A stretch of DNA of 64,000 nt from Pseudofabraea citricarpa. Lineage: Eukaryota > Ascomycota > Leotiomycetes > Helotiales > Dermateaceae. The stretch is from the NCBI GenBank assembly GCA_029641185.1, contig JAPWGK010000025.1, forward strand, positions 496,001 through 560,000, read 5' to 3'. The position numbers were made by a program, and so were the translations under genes. The notes under the pieces were generated by a model. It was not told the origin of the DNA. It did no database searches and saw only the letters and a list, made by a program, of their open reading frames with translations. Shown here piece by piece: positions 34,821 through 47,960 of the stretch; position 1 is the first letter of the stretch, and every line of letters starts with the position of its first letter.

Positions 34821-37722
34821 TTGGAAGCCAAGGGTCTTCTTCTCTTTTTTGTATATATTGGATGTGACTTTGTTGTTTGTTTTCACGCGGGCTGGAGTTT
34901 GGGTAGGGAAGCAAGTCTTGGGATAGTTGAGATACCTCTTTGCAAATACTGATCTTGTCACTGGACACATGACACATGCCCCGCAGAAGTGAGTAGTGGC
35001 GGATTGCTGTACCGTACCTAGGTAGGGACCATTAGGTATCAGGTAGGTTTTCTTGAGATAGCAGTAGAAAGCTTTCATCCCCACGCAATGCAATATCGTG
35101 CCGAGGTGAATCAGGCGAGCAAAGTTCCCTGCTACGTCTGTGCAATAAAAAGCATAAAGACTACCATGCTGCTTTATCGACAACGCATACTTTGGAAGCA
35201 TTCAGCCGAGGAAGAAAGTATCCCACGAGGAAAAGCAGCAGCGCTATCAGCAGCATGATCAAAGTGCACGGTCGGTACAGGGAACCTATTTTAACTCCTG
35301 TATCTCCATAGATAAAGTCAACTGCTCAACCAAGACTGCAGTGCTCACTAAAGCAGATGCCCGGGACACAGCAGCACAGCATATTAGCCGTGCCTAAGAG
35401 GTTTTGTTGAGAAAGTGTGTGGGTGGTTTTGGGCGACAGCAACAATAACCGCAGGCACTGGGCTGGCAGCTACAGATCCGAATGCGATGAATTAGCACAA
35501 GTTGTGGATGATATAAGGCGAGAGAGGAATTGCCAATTTGAGAAACGAATCGAAAATTGCGTGCAGATTAATTGGCGGCTGGGTGGGCAAGGCTAGAGAA
35601 TTAAAAGAAGATGGCCAACCCCTCTCTGCTCCACTACCGCGCGAGAAAACGAGAAGAGAAGAAAAGAAAAAGAATTCTAGAGTTCGGGGGCGTCTAGGTG
35701 GAGATGCGGAGCTGGAAGTATAATGATAATCTCCGACAACCGACAACCCTTAGCATGTGGAGTATTGGCATGGTATGCTGTTCTGGTACGGCTGTGTCCT
35801 TGCGATTCTGGCTTCAAGGAGAATTATATCATCATGACTGAGGACCCCAGGTGGCTCGAATAGCCTAATCCAGGTCGGCTTGCGAAGAGCAGGATGGAGC
35901 ATTGGAGAGGCGAGACATGACAAGGCGAGAAAGATGAGAATTGGGATGAGACAACAGATGGACCAGCATGTCGATTAACAATTGTCCAGCACCGGTCGAC
36001 TCTGCAAGGCGCTTCTTCGGTCGGTAGTGGCTAAACCTCTTCTAGTCAATAGCCGCCTCCAAGTACAGTACAGATACAGTACCAACTACCAACGACCAAA
36101 CTACCAACCACAACCACCACCACCAACCACCACAACCCAGCTACTACCAACCAAGGCCCCTCCCAACGGTCCAATGGCCGTCTCCGACGACGAGCGACCC
36201 ACCTACGACCACCAGTCTTCAAAATTCAAGCTGCAGTCTTTGCTGCCACAAGCAAGGAGAGCCATGATGGCATCATCATGGCGAGAAGACTGCGTTGCCA
36301 ACTTGCCAGCTAGTTAGGTAGTCTCTTCTCCACTGTGCGGCACTTGTTATCTGGCCCACTTGCGTCTGGAAAACATTCGCAAAGAAGATGCTTGTTCCTC
36401 AAGAGTCGATACTATTCGTCTCATGTCTTGCACCAACAACGGGTCCAGGTCCAAGCGGGCATGAGAGTTCTGGAAGTCTTGACTCGACTTGCGATGAGCC
36501 ATCACTCTGCACCAAAAAACATACGATTCGCTGCTATCGAAAACGCTCGAGCATGAGGCCGTCGATGGCTGAGCTTGGCGCTATCAAGCAGACATGTCAT
36601 TGATCACAGTGTCGACCTTCTTCAGCCAGAATACACCAGGTATGGGTGGCGTCCACAGTCCACTTTGCCTGGACGTACCCCATCTTTGCAGTCCCAATGG
36701 ATCACAGCTTCGACCCGTGGTGGCGGTGGCATCGGTGGAAGAAGACGTACCGTACGGTACAATAGCCCATCAAGAGAGCAACCCGAGAACACCGCCTTCA
36801 ACAGCCTCCTCGATAACCTTTACTGTCCTCCCGAACCCTTGATCAAGGCGTCAGCGCTTGCGACAAGTAATTTCCGGCTGACTTCCTACTGGCGGCCGAG
36901 CTCTCAAAGTCAATGTCTGTCAGTGTTCGCGGCCGAGGGTGGGCAGTCTGTGCGATGAGCCTTTTGCAAGGACCATCCATCCACGTTTTCCATCCACAGC
37001 TTCCGGCCAGCGATGAGCGATGAGCGATGCGTGGTAGGTGATGCAGCCAGTTGATCACCCATCTAATCTTGGATCCAGGAACACGCTGCATCTCCACATG
37101 TCTTACCGACCGTTTGCGATCAGGTTGGTTCCTCGTGCAAAATCGAGATCGATTCTTCTGCGGAGATCTCATGGCGATGGCGCTCAGCCCTCTTGCGCTG
37201 CCACGGCCGGCCGCTGGAAACATCCTTTCAAGCCTCCGTATCCCCTTCATTATGCCAGCCGCGCGGGACGACACTCCGCATATGTTTGGGTACTGCGATT
37301 TCTCGGGGCAGCGCAAGACGTCCTGCTGCCAGCACCGTCTATTGTCTTACAGCTGGGATGCGCCCTGTACTAAGCTGAACATGTCCCTACGGTACGAAGC
37401 TGGGCAGATGCCAGTCTCCTCCGTTCTGCCGACAGACCCTCTAATGTTCCACGGACCACGACGGCAAGGCTCTTCCATAGCCGTTTCACGTCCGTGACTA
37501 CTTGATGACTTGATAGCACACGGCTCATTGGCTTTCAAGTCATCATTATTACTTTTACTCTTCCCCGTTCTCCACCAGTCTCTCAACGGCGCCTTGAACT
37601 AACTTCCTTGTTCTTGCGCAGTATGTGCGCTGATACCAAAACTCTATGTGAAGAGCACATTGGGCCCCTTCAACACAAAGGCTGCACCTTCTCCCCCTTA
37701 CTGCGCCATTCTGGCTTCTTAT
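34821..37722. other. 2.9-kb upstream region of the RGS-LOV gene
   Basis: No supported gene. Several open frames (for example 35982-36317) are simple-sequence driven (ACC/CAA-rich). The segment just before 37723 is open in frame and has a T/C-rich tract with AG at 37620-37621, so a 5'-leader intron is plausible. The long distance suggests a large promoter or leader. Confidence 0.5.
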
Positions 37723-39855
37723 ATGGAGCCTAATTCGAGCAGGAGCAGTCCTACCATTCGATCTGCTCGACTGTCTCTTCTACCAAAACTCCCAACCACT
37801 GGTCCTGACCTTGGCGCCGCTATGGATGAAGCCTTCAGCCCAGAGAGCTCCTTGCACAAGGAGAGCCAAGATCAAGATTCAGATGAAGCAACGTTTTTCG
37901 ACCTGAAGCCTCCGCAATCCCATGCGAGCAATGTCAATATAGAACACCAAGTCAAAAGACTGTTCTCTGCTGAGCATTTACATTTCATCCTTGGAGACCA
38001 TGCGTTGTTCCCTCGCTTCTCTGCCTTTCTCAACCGCTACCGGCCATATCTGGTCCCGACACTGGTCAGATATCTCGAAATGAGGAAGGTCATGAAGGCG
38101 ATCGAGTATGCGAACGCTGTTGCCAAGAAGATCCGATGGCCGTCTCAATCAGACCACTACAAGTTTTCTGGTCTGGGTGCGGCATCCACTCATGCTAGGT
38201 TTGATGACTTTGCGGGCAAGGAACTACTCCTGCTTACTACTGAAGCACTTCCAGCTTTCTGCACGTACACGCTCATCGATACGGTGGTAGATTGTGTGGC
38301 GAGAGATATAACCGGACAGGGCATTCCAGTTTTCCGCGAGCTAGTCGGAGAACTCGCAGAGGTGTTCTGTTTGACTGACCCATCAGTACACGATAACCCC
38401 ATCATATACGCATCCGAAGGTACGTTGTAGTTATTTTTGCGTTTAGTCGCATGCTCCCCTGTTGCCGATCTTTTCTTTTCTTTTTCTCCCCGCATCGTAT
38501 GATACTTGCATGCTAATTTCTTATCAGAATTCCACAAGACAACGCAATACGGTACTTCTTATGCGATCGATCGCAACTGCCGGTTTTTACAAGGCCCTGG
38601 AACGGATAAGAACTGCACGTTGCGGTTGGCGCAAGCCATCGCGCGAGGCGAGGAGAGCATGGAAACGCTCTTGAACTATCGCCGAGACGGTACTCCCTTT
38701 GTCAATCTGCTCATGTGCGCGCCATTGTACGATGATAAAGGTATTGTGCGGTACTTTATCGGAGCACAGGTCGATGTCACCGGCCTCATTGAGGAAGGGA
38801 GAGGCATTGAGTCCTTTCGAGCCCTGCTTCAGAAGGATGAACAAAAGATCGAGGAGGCAGGCCCACCAACGTCGAAATTCAGCACCGAAAGTAAAAGTGG
38901 TTGGTACAATAATAAAGTGCAGGACACTCTGACTAGACTCCAAGAATTGAGTTCCATGTTTAGTCAAGAGGAGTCGGATACCGTCTTCAAAAATAGTCGT
39001 TGCGCTGATGGCTTTGCCGATACGGCGAGCTCAATGTCAAACGGTGTGTCGTCGAGCGTAAAGAATAGAAACCAAACAAAAAGGGTTATCGGTGGCGAGC
39101 CTATAAACACGGACATCGGATCAAACTTCTCGCAACTTGGTATCGGAACCGGAGCAAGAAGCAACAGTCTCCCTGGAGTTTATCGGCACTACCTCCTAGT
39201 CCGTCCGTACCCGTCGCTTCAGATAATTTTTGTCTCGCCCTCGTTGCGTCTTCCTGGAATCTTACGCACGCATCTGTTCTCCAAGCTTGGCGGGCCAACA
39301 CAGACCATAACAGCCCTTGAAGATGCTTTCCGAGATGGGGCATCCGTTACGGCGAAGGTATTATGGTTGCCTAAGAATTCCCAGGCCAGCGAGAGAGGTC
39401 GTGGCCCAGCCGAGGTCAAGCCCAGATTCATTCGATGCACTCCACTTCTCGGTTCTGATGATCGCGTAGGTGTATGGATGGTTATTTTGGTTCCGGTAGA
39501 TGGAGAAGGGGGAAATGGAGGTCCTCGGGGGCTCGAGATGATCGATGACATGGCAGCAGAAAGGAAGCGAATGGGAATGATGTCCATGTCCCGACCAGGC
39601 TCTAGAGCGCCATCCAGGACTGGATCAAGAGGAGGCGGAAGCGTTGATGGAGACTACGATGGCGGGTTCGGTCTAAAAGCCAAGCCTACTTCTCGTACGC
39701 CAAATATTAATGGTACTGGGTCGAGACGCGGTCGGGCTGATGACGATACCCAACTTTATGCTGAATACTTGAGAAGTTCCTCCTCGACTGGCGGATCGCG
39801 AGAGGAAATGACTGCTCGCCGGGTCAGAAGAGACACGCCAATGTCTGAAGTTTGA
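37723..39855 (+). CDS. RGS-LOV photoreceptor (BcLOV4-like)
   Basis: Two exons, 37723..38419 and 38528..39855 (674 aa). Residues 70-210 form an RGS-like helical domain (HQVKRLFSAEHLHFIL, LFPRFSAFLNRYRPYLVPTL). A LOV (PAS-type) flavin domain covers about 213-325: FCLTDPSVHDNPIIYASEEF, then DRNCRFLQGP with the photoactive Cys at about 250, RDGTPFVNLL and GIVRYFIGAQVDVT. The usual GRNCRFLQ begins with Asp here. A conserved C-terminal domain of unknown function (VYRHYLLVRPYPSLQIIFVSP) and a Ser/Arg/Gly-rich tail follow. In Botrytis BcLOV4 this architecture gives blue-light-triggered binding to anionic membrane lipids through an amphipathic segment after LOV. The open frame extends upstream without ATG; I chose the first ATG, MEPNSSRSS. 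Confidence 0.9.
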
Positions 39856-40152
39856 TGATACCCAATCATTGCCTGTTTTCTTTGGCGGGCGTTGAATAAT
39901 TAGGAGTATATGGTGTGTATTAATGGTGTTCTGGACGATAAACCGGTTTGTATAAAGGGCACAACAGGAAAAGGGTTTCTAGTCATCTTGACTGATAACA
40001 CTGGGATATATAACTCTCTTCAAGTAAACATATGTATATACTACGGAGCAAGAATAAGGTACACAACGGACATAATGATAAAACCAAGAGCACACAATGG
40101 CTCCTTGAAATTATTGATCAACGTTCACTGTGATCAAAATCCAAGACATGCA
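39856..40152. other. short intergenic spacer
   Basis: Convergent 3' flanks of the RGS-LOV gene and the esterase gene; no gene seen. Confidence 0.6.
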
Positions 40153-41039
40153 TCACTTAGTAGCCGCTCTTTCCACAACTTCTGCCACCTTATCCGGTAT
40201 GCTGATAAATGGTGAGTGACTCGCATCACACGTCTCAACCGTAATATCTGCACCATCCTCCTTCGCAGCTTCGATCAAGCTGTATTGATTCGCCAAGGGG
40301 ACGGCATTATCCTTCGTGCAGGCGAGGTATGTGATTGGAACATGTTTCCATCCGGTGTAAGTAACGGGGGATGACATGCATCTGTGGGTTCCAATTAGCC
40401 GATGCATATTAAAGCCAGGAAGTGAATATTGAAGCTGAGTGTTTAAGATGAGATTTCTATGGACGGAGTGGTTAACGTACATATATGCATGATGCTTGAT
40501 TTCCGATACCAGTTGTGCCTGTTCGTGAACATCTACGTCTTGGTAGAAGTAATGTACAGGGTCATTTGGCCAACAGATATCACCCTGCGAAAAGTCAACA
40601 CTCGCTCGCTCGCTTGCAAAACGTGCAAACTTCTACGCACCTGTACATTCCACAGAGGAGACGGGACCCCAGTGCTCTCGGAGAGGATGCTCTTCCCTTC
40701 ACCAAATATGAAGCCACTTATCACCAATACCTTTATTCTTGAATGGTCAAGCCCCCGAAGAGCTTCCCACGCAGGAAGTGCCCCATAGCTGTGAACGACG
40801 AGAAGAATGTCTTGCTCTTGGGACAATCGAGAAGCAATGGCAGCTCGAATGGCATCAATATCAGGTTTCCAGCTCGTTCTAGACAGGCTGTTCTCTTCGC
40901 TTCCAACCGAGGGTAGCTCAACAGGAACACAGGTATATTTTCCTTTTCCTTGAGAGCCCTCGAGAATCCTGATTACTTTCGAGTAGGCCTTTCCCGAATG
41001 CCATGCGCCGGGCACAAAAATGACTGCGGTAGATTTCAT
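40153..41039 (-). CDS. small alpha/beta-hydrolase (esterase-like)
   Basis: Three exons: 41039..40641, 40584..40481, 40381..40153 (243 aa). The start MKSTAVIFVPGAWHSGKAY is the classic opening of the family (oxyanion HGxW-type loop as PGAWHSG). The nucleophile elbow is VVHSYGAL with Ser in HSYG. A late Asp lies in YLACTKDNAVPL, and the catalytic His in CDASHSPFIS. This is the plant methyl-salicylate esterase / hydroxynitrile-lyase-like group common in fungi. It is cytosolic; the natural substrate is unknown. An upstream in-frame extension to 41255 begins with GTG and does not look coding. Confidence 0.88.
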
Positions 41040-44000
41040 GATATCGCTTGCGAGGTGCGTACTGTCGTTGACATGTTGACAAGTCGAACTCTTGGTCTTG
41101 CCGTTATATGACGTCCATCTGGAAATTGTCAACTCCGCGACGAAGGATGAACGCTCTGCCGCACAGTAGACTCTGATGAGACAGATTACCAACAGAGCCC
41201 TCCGGATAAAGATTGCGTGTCGCGCGCCCTTTGGATGAATAATATCTAATGTCACGGCTGAGGGATCGTTAACGCCGTCTTTGAAATCAAGCCCCAGTTC
41301 TCGTACACTTGCCGAATCATTTTATATTATTACGACTAGACAAATAGTCAGGTCAGACTGAAGATGTGTACTAATCTTGATCTAGAAATCATTGAAGCAG
41401 TAACGCACTGATTGCGTTGCAGGGGATCATCTAACTGGTTGTATGGACTTTTGTTTTTTGGTTAGAACCATATCCCACTCGGCTCGGTATCAATATCCTA
41501 ATAGTGCCTCGATACCTAAATGTACCCTTTTATAACAGCAATTATCCAACATGCCACCTTGGAATTTGTCAGCTATCCTTGCTTTCACGTTAAATGCAGC
41601 ATTCCAAGTATTTAAATTTTTTATTTCTTTTTAAACAACCAAGAGCGACAGTTTCAACCTAAAAGACGTAGGAGATAAGGGTTATGGGAATTATAATGTA
41701 TCCAAGTAGCGAAGATAAGTTGAAAGATACACCACCAATCATATTAATTTTGCTATCAAAGACGCTATATCTTATTAGGTATATATGTCTTTGAAAAAAT
41801 AAATGGTGTCTAACAACTCAACGAGGACTGCATTGTTCTTCTCTACGTTAGGCCTGCGTATGCACCTCGCTACCGTGGTACCGTGGCAAGCGTGGCGACC
41901 TAGACGACATACACATAGCTGAGTGAAGTTCACGACAAGATATTGGCATTGATCACAACCTCAATTAGTCATCAAGGTGAACGTTGCACCGGTGGTTTCC
42001 TTTTCGAGATGGAGATGCGAAAAAATAATTCGAGTACGAGCTTTGTGACTAATGTAGGTAGCTATGTAAGCATGCGACCTACGAAGTGGCCTTTTTCTAG
42101 ACGATGCTTTTCCGTCGCCAGTCTCCCCCTCTCTTGCCTCACTAGAGAGCAAGCAAGGAAAGCAGCATAGACTTGGTGCAAGCTGAAACCTCAGTATGAG
42201 GCATTTGAAAAGAAAAAAGGGATGGCGTTGATATCGGTGAACAGGATAGGAAGTGCGACAGGCCAGGCAAGGCTATGTTGACTTCCCGCTCATTGTGTAA
42301 GCAGCAGACTCGGGCGAGCATCTCCCACCACCCCTCAACAACTTACGACACCACACCACACCACACCACAACATGATGATACGACGACGAGAGCTCCTCG
42401 GTCATCTCGACCGTATTGCTTGACGTAGTGTCGCCCGTCCCTGAACACCAACGCCATCACCAACACCAACGCCAATTGAAGATACACCTCCTCGCAGCGA
42501 AAGACCTCACCGCCTCACGACAAAGTCGGGCACTCGCAGTTATCAGCTTGCAAAGTCAAACTTCCTGGGCAGCCACGGCTCAAGTCTCCAGTCCTGTGAT
42601 ACTTCTACGCCTGCTAAAGCCGAACCCTACCAATCCTGCCGAAGCAGGGCGGCTTTGATTTGGACGACGCCCCCCGACCATTGCATCGACCGGGCACCAG
42701 TACAACGTCTAGCGGCCAGCTAGAGTTCCTCCTCTCGAGCTACCTGGTTCTCATATACCACCGCATAGAGCCATAAGAGATGTACTCCGCAGGGTACCGC
42801 GGCACGTCTAGGGCAAGCAATGAATAAATGATGCTTTGGGTGGTGGCGGCCGATGGATGAGTCTAGCATACCGCGAGTGGCTAGCAATGGTTTGGAGTGG
42901 TGTCCAAGAGAAGACGCAATACACACCGCCCAGATATCTGTATCTCTTGTGCTGCTGAGATCTCGAGGGGTTCGCGGTCTAGATGGTGAAGAGAGGAGTA
43001 TTGTGGCACGAGAACAAGCGGTGTCTACATGAAGTCAGTCATTTATTCTCCCATGGCTGATGACAATATCTAGCCCTTCCTTCCCAAGACTGGAGAGCAC
43101 AGCATGTCTTGGAAAGTGAGCAACATCTGACCCGATGTCGAGTCATGGCAGAGACCGCGAAGGGACATGCAATATTTCAAAATCAGAAAGGACTACCGTC
43201 CACGGCTCCACCTTGCACACTTGTTTCTGTAGCGGTTATCTTGTGCATCTCCAGCTTGAAGATGGAATGACATCATGATGCTAACCTCGCTGAATACGCG
43301 ATGCAGGTTTCGCTAGAAACGAGGCGGTCGTAGCCCCGCTATCCAATAGAAGCTACATGATCGAGAGCCTCATTTACAAGCTGTCTCTTCAACAACGCGA
43401 ATTCAATCTAGGCACGGATTAGGAATTGTGGGTAGGTTGAGGTACTACAAACAAGGCAGGCCAGAATCCGGCTCTCATCAATCAGTACCTTTGCAGGCAA
43501 ACGACGAACCCTTGATATTGAGTTTTCTATTTCTGCCAAAAGCCGTAGCTGGGCGTTTGACGTTGCAGGAACAAGCCCCAAGCAGAAAGCGGTGCAGGAA
43601 TCTTCACGGTAACGTTGAAATTAACGCATCGCTGTGCTATGTTACTGGGATGCTAGCCAACCCCCGCATGTCATTTCTCCTTTCTCAACTTTTCATCCCG
43701 GTGAGAGGTCGCTCTTGCAGAGTGAGAGATTTTCTCCGCCAGTGGTGAATACGAGATGGGATTATCTCCTTGGAAATATACCTGTCACATCCCACAGCAG
43801 AGTGTAATGGCGCAAACCAGCTCATCGTTGTACCGACCTAATGGTTTTTTCTCCTCCTCGGAACGTCGGGTGTGATTGGTAGAGCCGGTGGTGCCTGGGG
43901 GGAGGGGGAGGGGAGCATCGATCGCTTATTGCCGGTCAATGTTGGGTTGGCTAAGGTAGCAATTATTGATAGCCGGCATTCAAGCATAGCCAACCACTAG

Positions 44001-45680
44001 CTACGTGGCACAACTGAACATTGCAGGAGCAAAGAGCACAAGTCTATCTTGAAGTCGCTTAGTGACATATTCAACGCTCTTGTCATTATTGATACAATCC
44101 TGCCCGAGGCACAGCTAAAGATACAAAAGTCTATGATAACAGAGGTGGTACAGAATAATAGGTCTAAGAAAATGCCAAAAGTCTATACCCACAACGCCAA
44201 AGCAGTGCCCGAAGGGGAAACATGCCATAACCACAGCCCGCTGGACCCCTTCCCGCAATGCATACGCAAGCACGCAAGCATGCAAGCGAGTACGTGGAGA
44301 GAAGCACAAGATATGGGTTACCACAGATTTGGTTGCATACGCATACATATGCACCCGCTAGCAGGTAAAATATGGCTTGCTCGACTACCAGAGTGGTACG
44401 AAACTAACCCGATCCTTTTCGCCCGCAAAGAAAGAGAGTCAAGGAAACAAGAAAATGGGAAACGGCGCCAGCTGATGATGCAATAATATACATGTGCAGA
44501 AGCTCCCCCCTTTAACTTCCCGCTGCTGCAAGTGGCATGCCACAAGAATGCAGTGTAAAGCTCGAAGATAGCACACGGCCGAAATCCCGCCAACCAGCCC
44601 ACCAAACCCTCAAGAGGATTCTTTTTTTGTTGGGGGAGACTTCAGCCGAGGTGGTGTTACAAAAAATTGGAGATGGAGAGAAAAGACAGAGAGGAAAGAG
44701 ACGAGGCTGCGTAACGAGGAATGGGATGGGTAGTGGTGGCTGCCGACATCCGTAGCCTAGGTAGACAAGACAAGACCGCCGTGCGAGGTGACAGCGTTTG
44801 AACGGTTCGAGGGCCGGACCGCTGATTGCTGTGAGCAGCGTTGCTTGCTCGCGTGTGCTACTACAGTATTGATCGCTCTGGCTTCGGCCAGGGGAGACGC
44901 AATGCAGAAAACGTGGTGATACGCTCTGGCTGTGGTGCTCTGTTACCACCTCGTGGCAACGAGGGAGCCCGCAGCTGGCTTATGCGGTTATGACTTGATC
45001 GAGATCCGTGTTACAGACGAGGACTTGTTCTGTTTGGGACCACGGTTAGCATTGCTCGGTCTGATTTGTTTTTGGCTCTGAGGGAAAGTCTGAAGGCGGT
45101 GTCTCCGAGAGGAGAGCGAGAGATGAGAAGAGGACAGAGAGCGGCGTCCGAAGAAGCAAGCAAGGTGGTGTGTGCACGTGATGGAAACAACCCTTCTTCT
45201 TCTTTTCTTCCTTGTGGTTTCTTATCTTGGGCTGCGACTCGAGTTGCGAGCCTTGGCCGCGTCGCTGATAACTTGATAAGACACCCCAAAAAAGAAAAAT
45301 AGGGTTGGGATCAAACGCGCAAAACACGGCGTCCGCCACCCGCCGTAGCGCCCTCTCGCTCCCTCGCCCAGGCACCATCATCACGGCTACCACAACCACC
45401 ACAACCACAACCACCACCACCATCATTCCCGGCGCCAGGGCAGGATGACAGTCAGACTACTCAGCCCGCCGTCGTTTGCCACCAGCTGGCTGGGAAAAAA
45501 GAAAGAACAAAAAGACTTTGGGCTGGCAGATCCAGGAGATTGGGTGACTCACCAGGCAGAAACAGCATCCCAGCCATACCATGGTTGTTTCATTTTGAAC
45601 AACCATTTGATGAGATGAACCGAGGCGTCGTATGCGTAAGGCTTGCTTTCGCAGTGCTGTGATGCTGGTGGTTGCGCTGC
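41040..45680. other. 4.6-kb intergenic region without a supported gene
   Basis: Open frames (for example 43428-43748, 44049-44486, 44537-44755) have no recognisable motif, no consistent splice context and compete on both strands. Short CA/ACC simple repeats (42350-42372, 45380-45423) are present. A fast-evolving or non-coding RNA gene cannot be excluded. Confidence 0.5.
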
Positions 45681-45972
45681 TCAGTTTCCGTAGGCTGCGA
45701 CGAAGGGTTAATCAGACGGTGTTCGGTCGCTGCTGGATGAATAATAATGCAACTTACTGGTATCCTTCTCGGAAGAGTCCTTGGGCTTGCGACTGCCATA
45801 GCCTAAAGAAGCAGATGTGAGCCGCCGTCCATGCATGATCGGGGGAAGAACAAAAGAACAGCAGAAGAAGAAATGACTTACCGGAGTCCCGGGTGGACTG
45901 GGGCTTGCCCTTTCCGCCCTTGGGAGCATCTCCCTTGCCGGCATTGTTGGGTGAGTTGGTAGCGGACGACAT
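45681..45972 (-). CDS. three-exon gene for a 49-residue hydrophilic peptide
   Basis: Exons 45972..45882, 45802..45758 and 45694..45681 give 49 residues. Both introns (79 and 63 nt) have GTAAGT donors and TTTAG / CGCAG acceptors, with phases that fit exactly. The peptide is Gly/Ser/Lys/Pro-rich: it starts MSSATNSPNNAGKGDAPKGG, has a central STRDSGYGSRKPKDSSEKD segment and ends TTYGN. It has no signal peptide, no cysteine and no hydrophobic segment, and is probably disordered. I do not recognise a named family. Perfect splice signals in so small a gene argue for a real protein. It lies alone between two long gene-free regions. Confidence 0.7.
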
Positions 45973-46090
45973 GTTGCTGAGGGTGGTAGTAGGTAGTTGT
46001 ATGTATGTATGTATGGGTATTGATTGGTATGGGTTGCTGATGTGGACGAATCACTGAGGACTGAGGAGTGAGTACTGAGTGAAGATAGAA

Positions 46091-46110
46091 AGGTAGGTAG
46101 GTAGGTAGGT
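46091..46110. repeat. (AGGT)5 microsatellite
   Basis: Five perfect tetranucleotide copies, about 120 bp upstream of the small-gene start codon (minus strand). Confidence 0.9.
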
Positions 46111-46320
46111 AACAAGTAACAAGACAAGGTAGTGTAGACTGAAGGCGAGATGATGTCAAGTCAAGATGGCTCTGATGAGGAGTGATGATGATGACTTATG
46201 GAGGGCGGCCTGGGGGATCTTATATGAAGAGCTCACGTATTGTTGCTATGCCATAAGAATAAGAATAGTTGTACCTGAAATCCTCGGTAACTCTGTTTGG
46301 GCGTCAAGAAAAGAACTAAT

Positions 46321-46361
46321 AAGCAAAGCAAAGCAAAGCAGGCAAGCAAGCAAGCAAGCAA
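46321..46361. repeat. (AAGCA)4 followed by (CAAG)n
   Basis: Compound pentamer/tetramer repeat read directly. Confidence 0.9.
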
Positions 46362-46892
46362 CTGGAACCCGGCAGAACGAGTCTGAGGCGACTACTACCT
46401 AGTCTGGACGAACGCTGCGGGAGGGTCTAGCTAATGCTGTGCACTGGTTTGGCTGCCTTGGGGGGGGGGAGAGAGGGGGACGGGGGGGTGGAAAGACCTG
46501 ATTCTGCCTGGGAAGACGGCCTTGAATCCCCCTGGATTCATCAATCACCAGCACCAGCAGCACCAGCACCAAACACCCACCTACACACAGCACCCATCAC
46601 CATTCGGGAACCAGCCTGTTCCCTACCTCACGTCCCTCCTCTCTCCTTCTCCTTCTCGCGGTACCTGAGCCGACTTCACCACTTCCTTCCTGCCTGCTAC
46701 GACTGCCTGGCCTGCACCGTGACTGACTGACTGACTGATCTTGGCCAGGACCAGCCCAGCCTGGCAAGCATCATCGTCGTCGCTCGCTCGCTCTCGCCCG
46801 TCGCCTACCTGCACCCAAACATGCAGGGCATAGCTGCAAGCATCCGCAAGGTACCGCATCACCAAAAAATGACAAGATGATGCCCCCCTCAC

Positions 46893-46912
46893 CCATCCAT
46901 CCATCCATCCAT
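46893..46912. repeat. (CCAT)5 microsatellite
   Basis: Five tetranucleotide copies. Confidence 0.9.
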
Positions 46913-47935
46913 CACTCTCTACCCACCGTTACTCACACTTAGCTGTGCTGACACTGACAGTGCTGTGTCCCAGGGCGCAGTGGCTCCTAGTCCCCGTCGT
47001 CATCCACTCCATCCAAAACCGGTGCCCTTGGTGACCCGATGGGGAAAGGTCCAGCATAGCTTGAACGACAGGGCTTAGGCTGGCAGTGGTAGTGGTAGAG
47101 AGATACAGGACGGTAGCTGTAGCTACAGTACGATCTAGTGGTGCTGGGACGCTGGGGAGTGCTGCAGGTGGCGCGGTGCTACGGTGGTGGCCTGGGAATC
47201 AACAGACGAGACAATTGGCACAGCGTCTCTCCACTGGCGCTTGTGGGCACAGGGCAGACAGGGCGCTGGGCTGGGTACAGAACTCAAGACTCAGGACTCA
47301 GGACTCAGCAACCGCAACCATAACCGCAATCGCATCTCTCTCCCACTCCCTGACTCCCTCGCACCTACACTACCCTACCCTACACCACCCTCCCTACTCG
47401 AAACAGGCGGGCGTGGTTGGGTTGGGCTGGCTTTCCACGGGACAGAGTGGCAGACGCAGACGCATGAATAGGGGCCGCTGTCTTCCATGATCCTTCTAGA
47501 AGGCCAGATCCCGGCGTGTCGTCTCAGCCAACCGTCGGCTCGCAAAGTCCAAGGCGAGCAAACGAGCGATAGCGACCGAGCAACAGCAAGAACAATCAAC
47601 AGCAGGGCGAACAAACAGGAGGTATCACCAGGTCACGCTGATGCTGATCACGGTGGATGGATAGGGATGGATGGGTGGATGGATGGGCGGATGGCGGATG
47701 GCGGACGATGACGATGACGATGGCGGCGACTCTCTTGTCTTGCTTGTCTTCAACACAACCACAACAATAATAAGAATACGGTACTCGAAAAGAGCCTGGA
47801 GAATGATCGACACAGTGAGGCTGGCTGCGCGTTGGGAAGATCCATGCACGCCTGCAAGAACAGACAGGGCGGGTCTGCGGCCGGTTGGCTACCGCCCTCT
47901 TGGAAACCTGGATTGACTGCTTGCCTCGGTGCTTT

Positions 47936-47960
47936 GGTCTGGTCTGGTCTGGTCTGGTCT
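47936..47960. repeat. (GGTCT)5 minisatellite
   Basis: Five perfect pentamer copies, then a partial unit. Confidence 0.9.

Noticed and set aside
35982..36317. 111-codon plus-strand frame
   Set aside because: Low-complexity ACC/CAA repeat; no ATG at its start.
41040..41255. N-terminal extension of the esterase
   Set aside because: Starts with GTG; the ATG at 41039 gives the canonical N-terminus of the family.
44049..44486. 145-codon plus-strand frame
   Set aside because: No domain, no introns, and competing frames on the other strand.
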